A DNA stretch of 64,000 nt from Euptelea pleiosperma (lineage: Eukaryota; Streptophyta; Magnoliopsida; Ranunculales; Eupteleaceae), in NCBI GenBank assembly GCA_035048495.1, contig CM068548.1, positions 5,032,714 to 5,096,713 of the forward strand, given 5' to 3'. Shown piece by piece: positions 11,628 through 23,338 of this stretch; within the stretch, counting starts at the first letter, position 1, and each line of letters starts with the position of its first letter. The translations under genes were made by a program, and so were the position numbers. The notes under the pieces were generated by a model, which was given only the letters and a program-made list of their open reading frames with translations, searched no databases and was not told the origin of the DNA.

Positions 11628-13604
11628 TGGCTAAAGCAACCCATTAATAAATAAAAGATTAATAAAAGAAATAAAAATAAGAAAATGCTAGGAAAGAAAG
11701 CAAATGACCAAATCTTTTTTAGATTTCTGCCAAATTAAAAATAATCTATCTATCATTTTCAATATGAAATAATAAAATAAACCCCATTTTCCTTTTTTTA
11801 TTAAATAATTGATCCCAATGTCCCGCATCCTGCTTTTTTCTATTTTAATTCCCTTATTCTCTTGTCTTTTTTGATATATAAAAAGAATTTTCCACTTTCC
11901 AGTTTTTCCACCCCTATATTAATAAAATAATTATTTATTCCGACAATCATTTCAAAACCTAATGAATATTATAATTACAATATAAGGACTATCACTTTCC
12001 ATTTGATTATAAAATTAAATCCATTATCATATCTTAATCCCATATAACACCCCAACAATTTTCACAAATAATGTTAATTTGTGCATTAAACACCGTCGAA
12101 AAAGGATTGATCATGCCGCCTTCTGACAAAGTAACGGTCACGATCAATGGACATAAGAGGGTCGGAATCTTGTCGGGAAACACGTGTCGTGTAATGACTC
12201 ATGGGTCATGAGAGAAAGCTAAAATGTGATGGAGAGATTAATCTTTTGTACTTTTATATTATGTAAGTAATGCGCATAAAATAGCAGCCCTTGTTCACCG
12301 TTGTCCCCATTAGAATGACCATTATCCTGTTATTTTAGCACCGTTACAATGTTTTTCATGTTATTTTGCTTCTTTTTTTTTTTTTTTTCCAAATTAAAGT
12401 ATATAGTACATCAAATTTATAGAAAAAATATGGTAAAAGTGGTAGAAAGTTAAGAAAAATACTTAGATTATAATGGCAAACATTATAACGGTGAATAACG
12501 ACCAAGGTCCACCGCGATTACTTTGTTATTTAAACCTCGATTTGTGTGATTTTAACCTCTAATTCGATTTTACTAAAACCCGCTTGCCATTTATTGTTTT
12601 CTTTCCATATTTATATTGGTTTCAAAAAAAAAAACAATGATAAAATTGGTTAATTAGTTATTGATCCCACTTAAACAAACCACACCCAATGCTCCGTTCT
12701 GCTTTTTATCCATTTGAGAAACTCAGTCTAATAACACATTTTCGCGATTTTTTTATTTTTTTTGAAGTGGTGGGATTTTTGAAACTGCGATAATGCGCCC
12801 AATGATCGTGCGCCACATATACCTGACAGCCCGTATCGATGGGTGGCATTGGATTGGCTTGGCAAAAAAAAGGGTTAAATAAATTATAATGGGTCAACCC
12901 GAACCAGGCTTGAAACCAGTGAGATTGAACCCAAAACCAGCAATGAGAGGATAATCTGACCCATTGCCAACCCTACTCGTACCCACGGTACCACTTAGCA
13001 TTGTGAACAAGACAAGAATGTGACCCCCTTGGGTGCAAGTTAGCATGGACCAGTATGTTTTTGGAATCAACTATCAAAACTTCCTCACGTGCTCTTGCAC
13101 GTGCTTGCCAGCAAGGAAACAACTTGATGCTCGTGGTCGAATCCAAAGCACTAGAAGACGAACTCGAACTGAGAAAAGAGTCAGCGGCCCACATGTTCCC
13201 ACACGTGTACAGCAAGCATGAGAAGATAAAAAAAGAGAGATTGACCCTGTTTAAATGTTTCGCAGTAGCATGGGCGGTTGTGGGCCCGACGTGCTATCGA
13301 CCGTTCGCTAGGCAGAGCTAGAACTCATCCTCTCTTGGCTTTTCGAATGATGAAGAGGAACATGCGTTCTGGACTCTACTGGGCTTGGTGGGGCCCCCCA
13401 CCGACCCTTTCTCTCCTCCTAGCTAAAGTGATCTTTACCTTCCGACAGCGACACTTAACAACTTCGTGTTTTTGTTTTCTCCCAAAATCAACGCGGGGTC
13501 CACATTGGAATTATTTCCTTTTTTCTTTCTTTCTTGTCCTTTTTCTTTCTATTTTTTATTTTTAAATGATTACTTACAACATCATGGATACGTCATCGTG
13601 ACGC
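11628..13604. other. Intergenic, no gene recognised
   Basis: Contains A- and T-rich tracts near 12,370 and 12,620, and several chance open frames of 62-95 codons around 13,030-13,560 that overlap on both strands. None resembles a known protein. Confidence 0.4.
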
Positions 13605-13937
13605 ATTCCATATTTTGTTATTCTCCTTCTAGGGTCTAGGAATAAAGATACCCCGAGTTACTTTATCCTTATTAGGGATATAACTATTCCATGTTTTGTT
13701 ATTCTCCCTGTAGTGTCTAGGAATAAAGATATCCCTAATTACTTTATCCTTATTAGGGATATAACTATTCCAAGTTTTGTTATTCTCCCTGTAGTGTCTA
13801 GGAATAAAGATATCCCAAATTACTTTATTCTTATTAAGGATATAACTATTCCATGTTTTATTATTCTCCTTGTAGGGTTTAGGAATAAAGATATCCCAAA
13901 TTACTTTATCCTTATTAGGAATATAAATATTCTTTGA
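13605..13937. repeat. 81-bp tandem repeat, four units
   Basis: ATTCCA landmarks fall at 13,605, 13,686, 13,767, 13,848 and (degenerate) 13,929, giving an exact 81-base period. Because 81 is divisible by three, a repeated reading frame with RNKDIPNYFILI blocks stays open at 13,713-13,937. I treat it as a minisatellite, not a gene. Confidence 0.92.
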
Positions 13938-13998
13938 GTTATAAAAGCCTTGGTATTTCCTGTAATCGAGATTAAATTGAAATCAAAATCGACCGAGC

Positions 13999-14357
13999 TT
14001 AATTTTAACAGTATAACGGACAGGGGGCATTACCGTTAAAACTGATTGTAACGGAGAGGGGCAAAAATGGAATTTAACACATTTTAACAGAAAAAATGGC
14101 GGTGAAATTCAAAAGTTGAAATTTGAATTTCAAATTTTCAAAAATTAAAAAACAGAATTTAATTAACAGAAAAATAACGGATTTTAATGGACGGTCGTTT
14201 TTTCTCACAAATTTTTTCAGATTTTAACGGCCGTTAAAATGGAAAAAAAACAGCTGTTATTTTCTAAGTGTCAAAACAGTTTTTAACATAACGGCCTAGG
14301 GGCATTACCATTTAAACGATCATTAAAACCGTTTAAACGGCGTTATTTTAAACCATA
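13999..14357. mobile_element. Family A MITE, copy A3, with perfect 9-bp target duplication
   Basis: CGACCGAGC lies at 13,990-13,998 and again at 14,358-14,366, directly flanking a 359-base element with the family's TAACGG-rich body. A nine-base duplication is the hallmark of Mutator-like transposition and assigns the whole family. Confidence 0.85.
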
Positions 14358-14366
14358 CGACCGAGC

Positions 14367-15232
14367 CGCGAGATAAGTCTTGGGGGTCGACCAATGTCGA
14401 CGAGGAGGTGTCGGTTTGGGTAATTAGGTAAGCTAAATTATAATTATAGGTATGAACATATACATGGTAGTTAGTTCAATAATAACATGTGGAAAAAGAG
14501 AGAAGGAGAGCAAATGTTGCTTAACAATTTAATAACTCTTATTAATTGTTATTAGTCTCTTTCTTTGGTAGTTGAAATGTCCATATCCCCAACTTTTTTT
14601 TACCTTCAACATCCACTTAATCAAATATATAGTTTAATTCGATCGCACTAATCACGATATCCTCGTTAAACAGTAATTAGGGATTGACCGACTTCCGTTT
14701 TTTACATATAATTACTGAATTTCGAAGTCTCCGATCGATCTCAAAACTGCGAATTCAAGCATTTGGCTCACCAATAATTGAAACCACTCCAGTCACCATT
14801 TCTTACTATCCCTTGTTTATTTTATTCCTAATTTTTTGTTTATTAACTTGGTAGAGGATGAAATGATGAGATTAAAAAAAAAAAAAAAAAAAAACCTTAC
14901 TTTAGTAGCTTGCACTTGAGGACCATCTTGACCTAAAATCAATCCATCTTAGTCTCTGACCTTAATTATTCAATTTAATTTTAGCCAAGATCCATTCATT
15001 AAAGAGGAGAAGCTTTGGACATTTTATTGAGTCCCTAAAGTAAATAAAGTTTGCTTAAAATATATTGAAAGAGTTGACTTTGGTTGACCATGGGTAGATG
15101 GATAGTTGTGATGATGAGGGGTGGGGGAATATATATATATGCCCTCAATGAAGAAAAAGAGAAAAAGAGTAATCCACCGAAAGTTGTTAACTCTAACAGT
15201 TGCTCACCTACCTAGGACATCTGTGTGACATG
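14367..15232. other. Intergenic, no feature seen
   Basis: Poly(A) tract at about 14,874-14,894; otherwise featureless AT-rich sequence. Confidence 0.4.
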
Positions 15233-15522
15233 TTTTTCCTTGAAGAAGTGAACTAGCCAATGTTGTATATAGTCCATGGTTCAAAGTCTCGGCCCATCCC
15301 GTTCTGGATCGAGCGATCCGGATTGGGATCGGGATCGGTGGCTATCGAGACGATCTGAAATGGGGTTGTCTTGCGAGTTTTTCCTTGAAGAAGTGAACTA
15401 GCCAATGTTGTATATAGTCCATGGTTCAAAGTCTCGGCCCATCCCGTTCTGGATCGAGCGATCCTGATTGGGATCGGGATCGGTGGCTATCGAGACGATC
15501 TGAAATGGGGTTGTCTTGCGAG
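15233..15522 (+). repeat. Perfect-looking 145-bp tandem duplication
   Basis: The block at 15,233-15,377 is repeated at 15,378-15,522 with a constant offset of 145. I saw one substitution (GATCCGG versus GATCCTG), so the duplication is young or gene-converted. Confidence 0.92.
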
Positions 15523-15963
15523 CAAGACGAACGAATGATCATGTTCTACAAAAAAAAAAAAAAAACCTACAACAACGAAGAAGAAGAAGAAGAAAAAGAA
15601 AAAAAACGAGGTAAAGAAAACTAAGATGCATACATTCTGATCTGCACATAGACAAATATAGATATGTGGCTGTACATGCTCAAGTACAAAGCAAAACACA
15701 AATAAAATTCATTGTTATAAACATGTAGGTCCCGCCCATCCATGCATTTGATGTGATGGACATCACCATCACCGTATCATTAAGAACTCTAACAAGCTAG
15801 ATATGAGTTGTGGCGGTGGTAGTGAAGGAGGAGAAGTCAAGTGAACAGTAACCAGTACCTCGTTTGGGGAGGAGAAGCCCAATCTCCGATTCCATGAAGA
15901 TACTCAGTCTGCATCTGTTCGCCCATTAAAGCGGTACGTGAGCTGGGTTCAGAATGTCGTGAG
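15523..15963. other. Intergenic with poly(A) and GAA runs
   Basis: A-run at 15,549-15,564, AAG/GAA run at 15,578-15,606. No gene. Confidence 0.4.
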
Positions 15964-16138
15964 ACAGTGGGTGGCACGTGCGCCCCCACGGCACTCTCTG
16001 AGAAAGTAGTTGCCAAAATCGGGTGTGACTGGCTGAGATCCACTATTCATTTGGGGGATAAGATCTGGGCCCTTCTTTGTTGAAGCTTATAAGAGGGGGT
16101 ATAAGTGGAGAGACAACCACTGTGTTTTGTTATATAGA
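15964..16138 (-). mobile_element. Short non-autonomous Helitron H1
   Basis: Read on the minus strand it starts TCTATATAACAAAACA at 16,138 and runs toward a 3' hairpin, GAGTGCCGTGG...CACGTGCC, near 15,975-15,995. The terminal CTAG is degenerate. It shares body sequence, including GTGGATCTCAGCCA (minus strand; the H1 copy is slightly diverged), with H2-H4. Confidence 0.65.
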
Positions 16139-16509
16139 CTAGTAAATGGCCCGTGCCCACGGCACTCTCCCATTGCAAAAATTGGGTGCCTTCTGCACTC
16201 AAACGGTATAACGGACTGGGAGCGTTTCCGTTTTTTCTGTTATAACGGATTGTAACGCCCAGGGACAAAAATGGAAAACATGAAAAAATAACAGAAAATA
16301 ATGGCGTTAAAATTTAAAATTTGAATTTCAAATTTTAAATCAGTTGCGCGCGGTGTCAAATGAGTGGGAGTGACAGAATAAATGAGAGGATTGAGTGGCT
16401 GAAATCTAACCGTTCACATTAGATGGATGGATTTGATCTCAACCACTCTTTATCTTATGAAGCCGGATAAGATAAGAGATAAGACAATTTTTCTGTTTTG
16501 TTTTATAGA
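16139..16509 (-). mobile_element. Short non-autonomous Helitron H2, carrying a family A MITE piece
   Basis: Minus-strand 5' end TCTATAAAACAAAACAG at 16,509; 3' end GAGTGCCGTGGGCAC hairpin, then CTAG at 16,142-16,139. It directly abuts H1. A partial family A MITE (about 16,201-16,340) interrupts the interior. Confidence 0.7.
16201..16340. mobile_element. Partial family A MITE, copy A4, inside H2
   Basis: GGTATAACGGACTGGGAGCG, then GTTATAACGGATTGTAACG, then the AAATTTGAATTTCAAATTTT segment typical of the family's left half. The right half is missing. Confidence 0.65.
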
Positions 16510-16668
16510 CTAGTAGGTGGCCCGTGCCCACAGCACTCCTCGACAAAGTGTTTGTCAAAATTGGGTGTGAGTGGCTGAGATCCACCATCCAGTTGGGGGA
16601 TAAGATCTTGGCCCTTCTTTATGAAGCCTATAAGAGGGGGAGACAACTACCCTGTTTTGTTACGTAGA
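16510..16668 (-). mobile_element. Short non-autonomous Helitron H3
   Basis: A complete-looking 159-base unit: minus-strand 5' TCTACGTAACAAAACAGGG at 16,668; 3' hairpin GTGCTGTGGGCACGGG then CTAG at 16,513-16,510. It abuts H2 with no spacer. Confidence 0.75.
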
Positions 16669-18310
16669 TGATATCATGTCGTCAGCAACTGTCATTTGAG
16701 AGGTATCGATGCGAACTCGAATCACACACGTGACTTGAGATCATATGAAGGATTTAAATTTTGTTTTCGACTGGGTTTCAGCCTTGGTCATAACAGAAAT
16801 TTAACCAAAAATTTCGGTAAAATCTTAAAAAAAATGTATGTTTAATAGTTAGATATTTATTAAAATCCTGAAAGTTAGGAACCAAATCTTATCTCTTTCT
16901 CTCTCTACAATCCCTAAAATTATGGAAATCTTAATTTATTCTTTGAATATTTGAGACAATGTATTAATTATTGGAGAAAAAGTACTAATTAATACCAAAT
17001 TGAAATATTTGGTGTTTCCATTAGGGTAGAGGTCGAAATCAAAATTTTGGCGCGAAATTTCATCGGTTTCAACGAAATTTAAAACTCGCATGGCACAATG
17101 CAATGATCATACAAGCCAATCAGACAACCTCAATTGAAAATGAATCATCCTCGAGTGAGGCGTGTCCTTATCAAGCTCAACATAATATGCTTGCAAGTCG
17201 GCAACACTGCAAGTAGTTGAAACATTCATGCATCCAGGTTAATAAGAATTCTTGTCATTTACCCAAAAAGTCCATCAGCTTGATCTTTTAACTTGCCATA
17301 GTTTTCTAGTGGAAATCGCTCCTTGTGTAGGTTAATCCACACTAGATCAACCTCCTTAAATTCTACATGTTGTCTTTGTTTGTCTGTTGCTTCTTTGTAT
17401 TTTTGGTTGTTTGTCATGTCCCGAACCCAGGTCTATTGGGCATGACCCGACCTCAGCCCAATCCCCACAGTCTACAACCCAGACCCATGGTCCCGAGAGT
17501 GAGATTAAATAAAATAAGGATAATGCTCTATATCGTGACGTTTCTTAGTTCCATTCACATTATTAAATAATTAATTTGCAGGCCATTCCACTATGTGATA
17601 TCCATCACAAACCAAAACTAATCAACTAACATCAAAAATCTAAAAATGAGTAAGAAAACAAATCAATGCATGAAAATCTACAACATGAAAAACCAGAAAA
17701 TTCCCAAGTCCAAAAAATCCACAGGACTCATTTGTCTTGCCAATTTTCCTCATGTTTCAATACTAGAACTTAGAAAATCTACCATCTATGGTTGTAAACT
17801 AGACTTAAAGACTTAATAGGAAAATTTTGAAAAGAAGTGTGCTATGAAATTATATTGATTCAAAAGCGGAGATAAATTCAGTGTAAAGTTTCTAGTATGC
17901 AAAAATAGATCCGACATCATTGCGATGCCGAGCCATATCTCTCTCCAGAAGCATCTTCTTGAGGCCCAAGACCTAATATGACAAGCTATGAGAAAAACAC
18001 AACTTCCATAGGAATTTCTGGGGGTCCCACTGAAGGAAAAATAAAACATATAATGTCCTCAAGTCAGACTTCAGAAAATTATAGAAATTTCTACAAAAAA
18101 TAGTCCAGTAAGAAAATTCCATAACTTTCAATTGGATGATCATAAAAGGTTGATTCTACGTGGGTTTGAAAGCTAACTTAAAAGCTTTAAACTTTTATGT
18201 TTTGACAGAAAATTAAATCCTAACATATTTTACGCGGAAGTCCAAACAATAGAGTTTTTTCCAAAAAATAATTGAAAATTAGAAATCAAATAGACACTTT
18301 AAACGAGTGC
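16669..18310. other. Intergenic, no gene recognised
   Basis: Includes an ATTTCGGT/CGAAATTTC-rich patch at 16,745-17,090 that may be a decayed MITE. The rest is featureless. Confidence 0.35.
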
Positions 18311-18873
18311 CAACGTGAAACAAGGTTTTTCCGGTCATTGGATGGAAACCCTTGAAATCAACACATTTTTAATTGATCCGAGACTTTATTTCCTGCAAAA
18401 TAAACGATTCTTACACAGTAGGAAGTGTCGGATGTTGAATCCGCACTCGGGGTTAGGGGTTAGCACAAACAAAAACTAAAATGATGGAAGTTGCTAGAGA
18501 AATGATGGGATGAGAATGGTGATCAATGGTCAATTTTTAAAACATTCTTTTTTTTTGTAATCGAGATCATTCCAATTAAAATATATTAAAAAGAAATAGG
18601 AAACTAAAACATGACAATTAAACTAAATTTATTGATCAAACAATGCTTACAAACATTAAATAAAGAAAGAAAGAAAAACAAATACAAAGGAACTTAAGGA
18701 AAAGCTAGAGAGAGAAAGAAGAGAGATAGAGAGAGAAAAGTTGTAAATCTAGAGAGAATTAGAGAAAGGTAGAGAGATAAAGTTCAAAACCTAGAAAGAT
18801 AATGTGGAACTTTAGAGAGAGAAGGTGAGAGAAAAAGAGAAGAGGGAATTTTAGAGAGAGAAAGAAGGGAAAG

Positions 18874-18881
<8 letters not shown>

Positions 18882-18946
<65 letters not shown>
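18882..18946. repeat. (GATA)n then (GA)n microsatellite
   Basis: About six GATA units followed by about 22 GA units, inside the outer LTR. The frames it opens on the minus strand (LSLSLSL) are low complexity. Confidence 0.95.
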
Positions 18947-18951
<5 letters not shown>

Positions 18952-20318
18952 AAACTCAAACACTTACCCAGCGAAAGATCGGCCGATCGGCCATGTGAAT
19001 GCGAAGAGGAGTTGGAGTTGCCGTCCAAGGTGATGGAGAGGGGAGTGTTTCTGCCTAACATGGTGGTGGAGTGGATTGAGACGCCATGAATGGAAGGGCA
19101 GCAACTGTGGGTGTCGCAAAGGATGGTATCACCAGGAGAGTTACTGGTGGTGAGGGCACGTGGATATGAAGATGGAGGATGTGCAATCCGATGTTCTTAA
19201 TGTTGGAGGACGGACTGATGTAGCAGCAGGTACCAAGGAGGACGTCCAAGATATGGTGTTACAGGTGGTACAGCAAGGATCGTTGCTAGTTTCCCTTGGC
19301 AGGAGAGGTGGAAATGGAGGGCAGCAACTGGGAGAGTTATAGATCTAGTGGTCTTCACTACATGGTAGCAGTCCCTCTTCTACCGATGTTGTAGGTGGCA
19401 GGGCAACACCCTGTAGAGAGTTGCAGTGGAGGATTGGTAGTGTAGCAACCGTGAGTTGCTGATGGTGTTGCTGCAGTGTGGTGGTGAAGAAGGAGGAGGG
19501 TGCTGGACCTGCATGCTACGTGGAGGAGCACAGGCACGTGGCACTTGGCTATGGTTCGGCCAAGGCAAGGTGAAGTGCCAAGTTGGAGGGCGACTGCTAT
19601 GGTGCACGTACTGGTTTACAAAATTGGTTTTGCAACACCATTAATGTCGGAGTTACAGACATGCAACTCTGGCAACAATGGAGATGGTGGAGGTGCGGCA
19701 ACACGAGCTGGCTTTAATGGAGGTGAGGGCGAACAAGCTGAGTGAGAGAGAGGAGAAGAAGAGAGGGGTGAGTGACGGCTTGGGAAAGAGAGTGATAGGG
19801 TTAGAGAGAAAGGCTAGAGTGTGGTGACGGCTTGAAAGAGAAGAGATGGGGTAAGAGATTTGAAAAATGTCTTTTTTTTTGTTAGAGTTTTCTTTTCTTC
19901 TTTTAAAAACTTGGTTCCCCCCTTTGAGAGTGGAATCTGTAAAGAATATTTTCATATTCCAGTTTCGCAAAGATTCCGTGTGACATAAAACATTCACGTA
20001 ACCTTACCTACGAGCACCAGTGTCGTGGTACGCATACTTCACCAACTACATGAAGACTAAAAGACAGAAACAGCAATGATCAAATAGTTGACGACATGAG
20101 TCATTTGAATAACTGTCCATTTGTCGGTTATAGATCGTGTATGCTCGATTAGGAAGGTAAGTGACTTAGTGACCATAGGAATATGTTTAAAATGAATAAA
20201 ATATAATGGTCAAACCTAGTCAATGGACATACCCGAGTCTAAGTTAAGATTATTGACTTCTGGGATAGTCCTATCAATTGGACTATTTAGGCCAATCAAT
20301 TGAACACCTCTGTGAAAT

Positions 20319-23300
20319 TGAAAGTAGGGTTTTTCCGCGTCGTTGGTTATGGAAACCTTAATTCCAACACATTTGTAATTAATCCGAGACTTTTAACTTG
20401 TAAAATGAGCAATTTTTGCACAGTGGCTCGTGTCGGATGTCGATCCGCACTCGGGATTAGTCAGATCAGCGCAATGAGGAACATAAAATAACATGAATTT
20501 GTCGATCTTAAATCAAAATAAACTTTATTTCATGAATTCAAATGTACTTTACAAGTCAAACATAAAACAATTAATCTAGAAAGCAGTAAAACTAATTTAG
20601 AGAGAGAGAGAAAAGAGAGATTAAAGCTAAGTAGAGAGAGAAAGCAGGGAAATCTAGAGAGAGAAGGTGAAGTTTAGAGAGAGAAAGGGTAAGAATGATG
20701 CCTAGAGAGAGAAATTAAGACCTAGAGAGAGGAAAGAGTGGTGGAGAAAGAAAGTGGTGAGAGGAGAGAGAAATCTACCTTCGCACTCTTACCTTGATCG
20801 GCCATTATTTTGATGGGGTTGACCGAAGATGGATTAGCCATGAGAATGGAGGGCAAGTGCCCAGCGTGGTGATGAGGAACAAATCCAGGCTTTCTTTGTT
20901 TGAGGAGAGATGCGCACGATGCACTTGCTGGTGCGCTCATGCACTGTGGGTGGTAGCAGCTTGGTTCCCGTGGGTTCCCTTTGAGAAGGTGACAGCAACT
21001 CGTGGGGAGTTGGTGAAGGGTGGAAGTCATGAAAAGGAGAGAACTGTGGTGCCGTGCAACACTTGGCTGTGGAAAGGGTAGGCCGATTGTGAGATGCCTA
21101 GGAGATGCAAGCCTGTCGGGTGTGGATATATTCTTCCAAGCATCTGCACGGTTGTGGAGTGGCAAACAACTACGGGACGAGACCAGGGAAGTAGGTGGCG
21201 ATTTCTTTTGGGAGATGGAGGAGTTGCTGTGAGTTGTAGTGGAGGATGAAGGCAGCCTGTGGTGAAGGGTGGATAGCAAGTCAGCAACCTACAACTAGAG
21301 ACACTCGTGAAGAAGAAGAAAAAGGCCAGAATTTTTTGGGAGATAAGAGAGTGAAGGAAGGAGGAAAGGAGGAGCGACCGGAGTTCTGCAACTCCGGCCG
21401 GAGAAGAAGAAGGCAAGATGAAGATTGAAGAAGAAGAAGCAAGGGAAGGGGGAGAAGGGAGAAACCGTTCCCGTTTTGGGCGGATTTGACGGTGGGGGCG
21501 GTGTTGGAGCAGGGTGCAACGGTGTTGGACGTGTTGCAGGCCAAGGAGGTCCTTGGCTAAACCAGTCCGCCGGAGTTGCAGACCTACAACTCTGGCAATA
21601 AAAGAAAATAAGAAGAAGAAGAAGAAGAAGAAGAAGAGGAGATCGTTAACAGATTGTGCAGCAGGCGAGGTGCTTGTTGGTTTGTGGATGTGCAGCAGGT
21701 GTAGCGGGCGATGGTGAAAATCGGGAAGAGGCTCGCTGGTTTTAATGGCGAGATGGTTGTTGGGGCGGTGCTAAGTGGGGGTGCGGCTTGCTGAAGGAGA
21801 GGGAACAGAAGAAGAAGAAGAAGAAGAAGAAGAAGAAGAAGAAGAAGAAGAAGAAGGAGGAGGAGGAGAAGGGAGAAACCAAACCAGTCCGCCGGAGACG
21901 AAGGCAGTTGGCCGGAGAAGATGGGCTCGCCAAGAAGAAGGAGAAGAGAAAGAAGATAGGGAAGAAGAGAAGGAATGAAGGAAGGAAGAGGAAAGAGAAA
22001 GAGGAGGGGGGAGGGGACCGATCCTCTCTTAGGGTTTCAACCCTTTAAATATCAAGGCGAGAGATTTTCACTCCACGATTTCTAAAACTGTGGAGATAAT
22101 TATTGAATGGTGGGGTCCACTAGATACTGGGTCAAGGGCAAGTTAAAGGGTAGGCCATGGGCCATGGCCATGGGCCATGGGAGAGATTGACCACTGGGCC
22201 GAAAATGGTGCCGGATTGTGGGCTATGGAAAGAATATGGCGTGGGCCCGCTAGTGGATGGGTTGTGGGCCGTGGGATTGATTGCCAAAAATCGTGGGCCC
22301 AGAGTGATTGTCCATGGGCCAGAAGGTGGGTGAGTAGGATAGTGGGCCACTAGCTCGAGGATAAGCGGGCCAATGGGCCAGATGGATGTAGGCCTCTCGC
22401 GAGGCGGTGGGTTAGGGTGCGTTTGGTTGCCAGGGAGAAAAATCCATTTTTCTCGTGAAACACCCATCAAGGAAAATGCATTTTTCTTTCCTCCAAGATC
22501 GAGCTATGCACTCTCAGCCACAATCGACCATTTGGGGCATTTCTCTACAATTAAACGCGCCCTAGGGATTGAGATTTTACAATGGAGATCGGGCGGGTGA
22601 TAGGATGGATGATCGACTGATCGGTGGCACAATCGGATGGTCGGATGCATAGGATGGATAGATCAGATGGCGATCGAACGGTGGATTTAATGGATAATGG
22701 TGATAGGTCAAGGAGAGAGAGTCGATTAGAGCTAGGAGAAAGAAAATTAGGATTTAGAGAGAGGAGAGAGAATTAGGGAGATGAGAGAGAAAATGTCAGA
22801 AAATAGTGAGAAAATCACTGGCAGAGGGTCTGGAACCCTGGTCTTCACTGTGACCATCCTCACGCTCTTCCAGTAGAGTAGACCATCATTCATTGCTGAT
22901 TCATGTGGCTTTAAACGCTTTGGTCCGTCTCTTAGTCATTAGTTCTCCTACTCTCTTCGTTCTTTGGGTCGGCTCTTTGGTCCTATTATTCATCCCATAT
23001 TTAGCCCATATCTTCTAGTCATAGCCTATGGGTTCTTTAAGCTTTGATAATAGTCTTTCATGATTGATTTTGGCCTGTAAGTCTCAAGAATCATCCAATC
23101 AGGATTTCCTATGATAGAAAAAGCGCGTAATGAGACTTAATCAGAACGCATTTATATCTAGACTTCCGAAAATGTGTTTAATGCATGCAAATATACCATT
23201 TCATCCAGAAAAGTGTGTTCTACGCAAATAGAAGAGACTCTTATGTAGAAAAGTCGATAAATAGAGTATTTTACGTAGGAGAGTGCGATAACGCTAAAAG

Positions 23301-23338
23301 GATAATTGCTTAAAATAAGCACTTTTGAGCGAATATCA
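20319..23338 (-). mobile_element. Inner 3,020-bp solo LTR with perfect 5-bp target duplication
   Basis: GAAAT at 20,314-20,318 and 23,339-23,343 flanks an element beginning TG and ending CA, the standard LTR boundary. No gag-pol lies within, so it is a solo LTR. It contains purine-rich GAGAGA and GAA arrays and a near repeat of the outer copy's right part (22,580-23,338 against 24,880-25,574). Confidence 0.82.
21611..21855. repeat. (GAA)n microsatellites within the inner LTR
   Basis: GAA/AAG runs at 21,611-21,637 and 21,809-21,855. They account for the poly-Glu, poly-Lys and poly-Phe open frames here, which I do not call as genes. Confidence 0.9.

Noticed and set aside
13033..13565. Candidate small genes (62-95 codons) on both strands
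   Set aside because: Frames overlap each other, have no recognisable domain and no splice context.
13713..13937. Repeat-coded 74-residue open frame
   Set aside because: A by-product of the 81-bp tandem repeat whose period is divisible by three.
20722..22048. Several open frames of 60-185 codons on both strands
   Set aside because: They lie in a solo LTR with GAGA and GAA arrays; overlapping frames on both strands and low complexity argue against coding.
22146..22180. Possible long palindrome of CCATGG/GGGCC words
   Set aside because: Comparison with its reverse complement shows mismatches; it is a short simple-sequence run, not a perfect palindrome.
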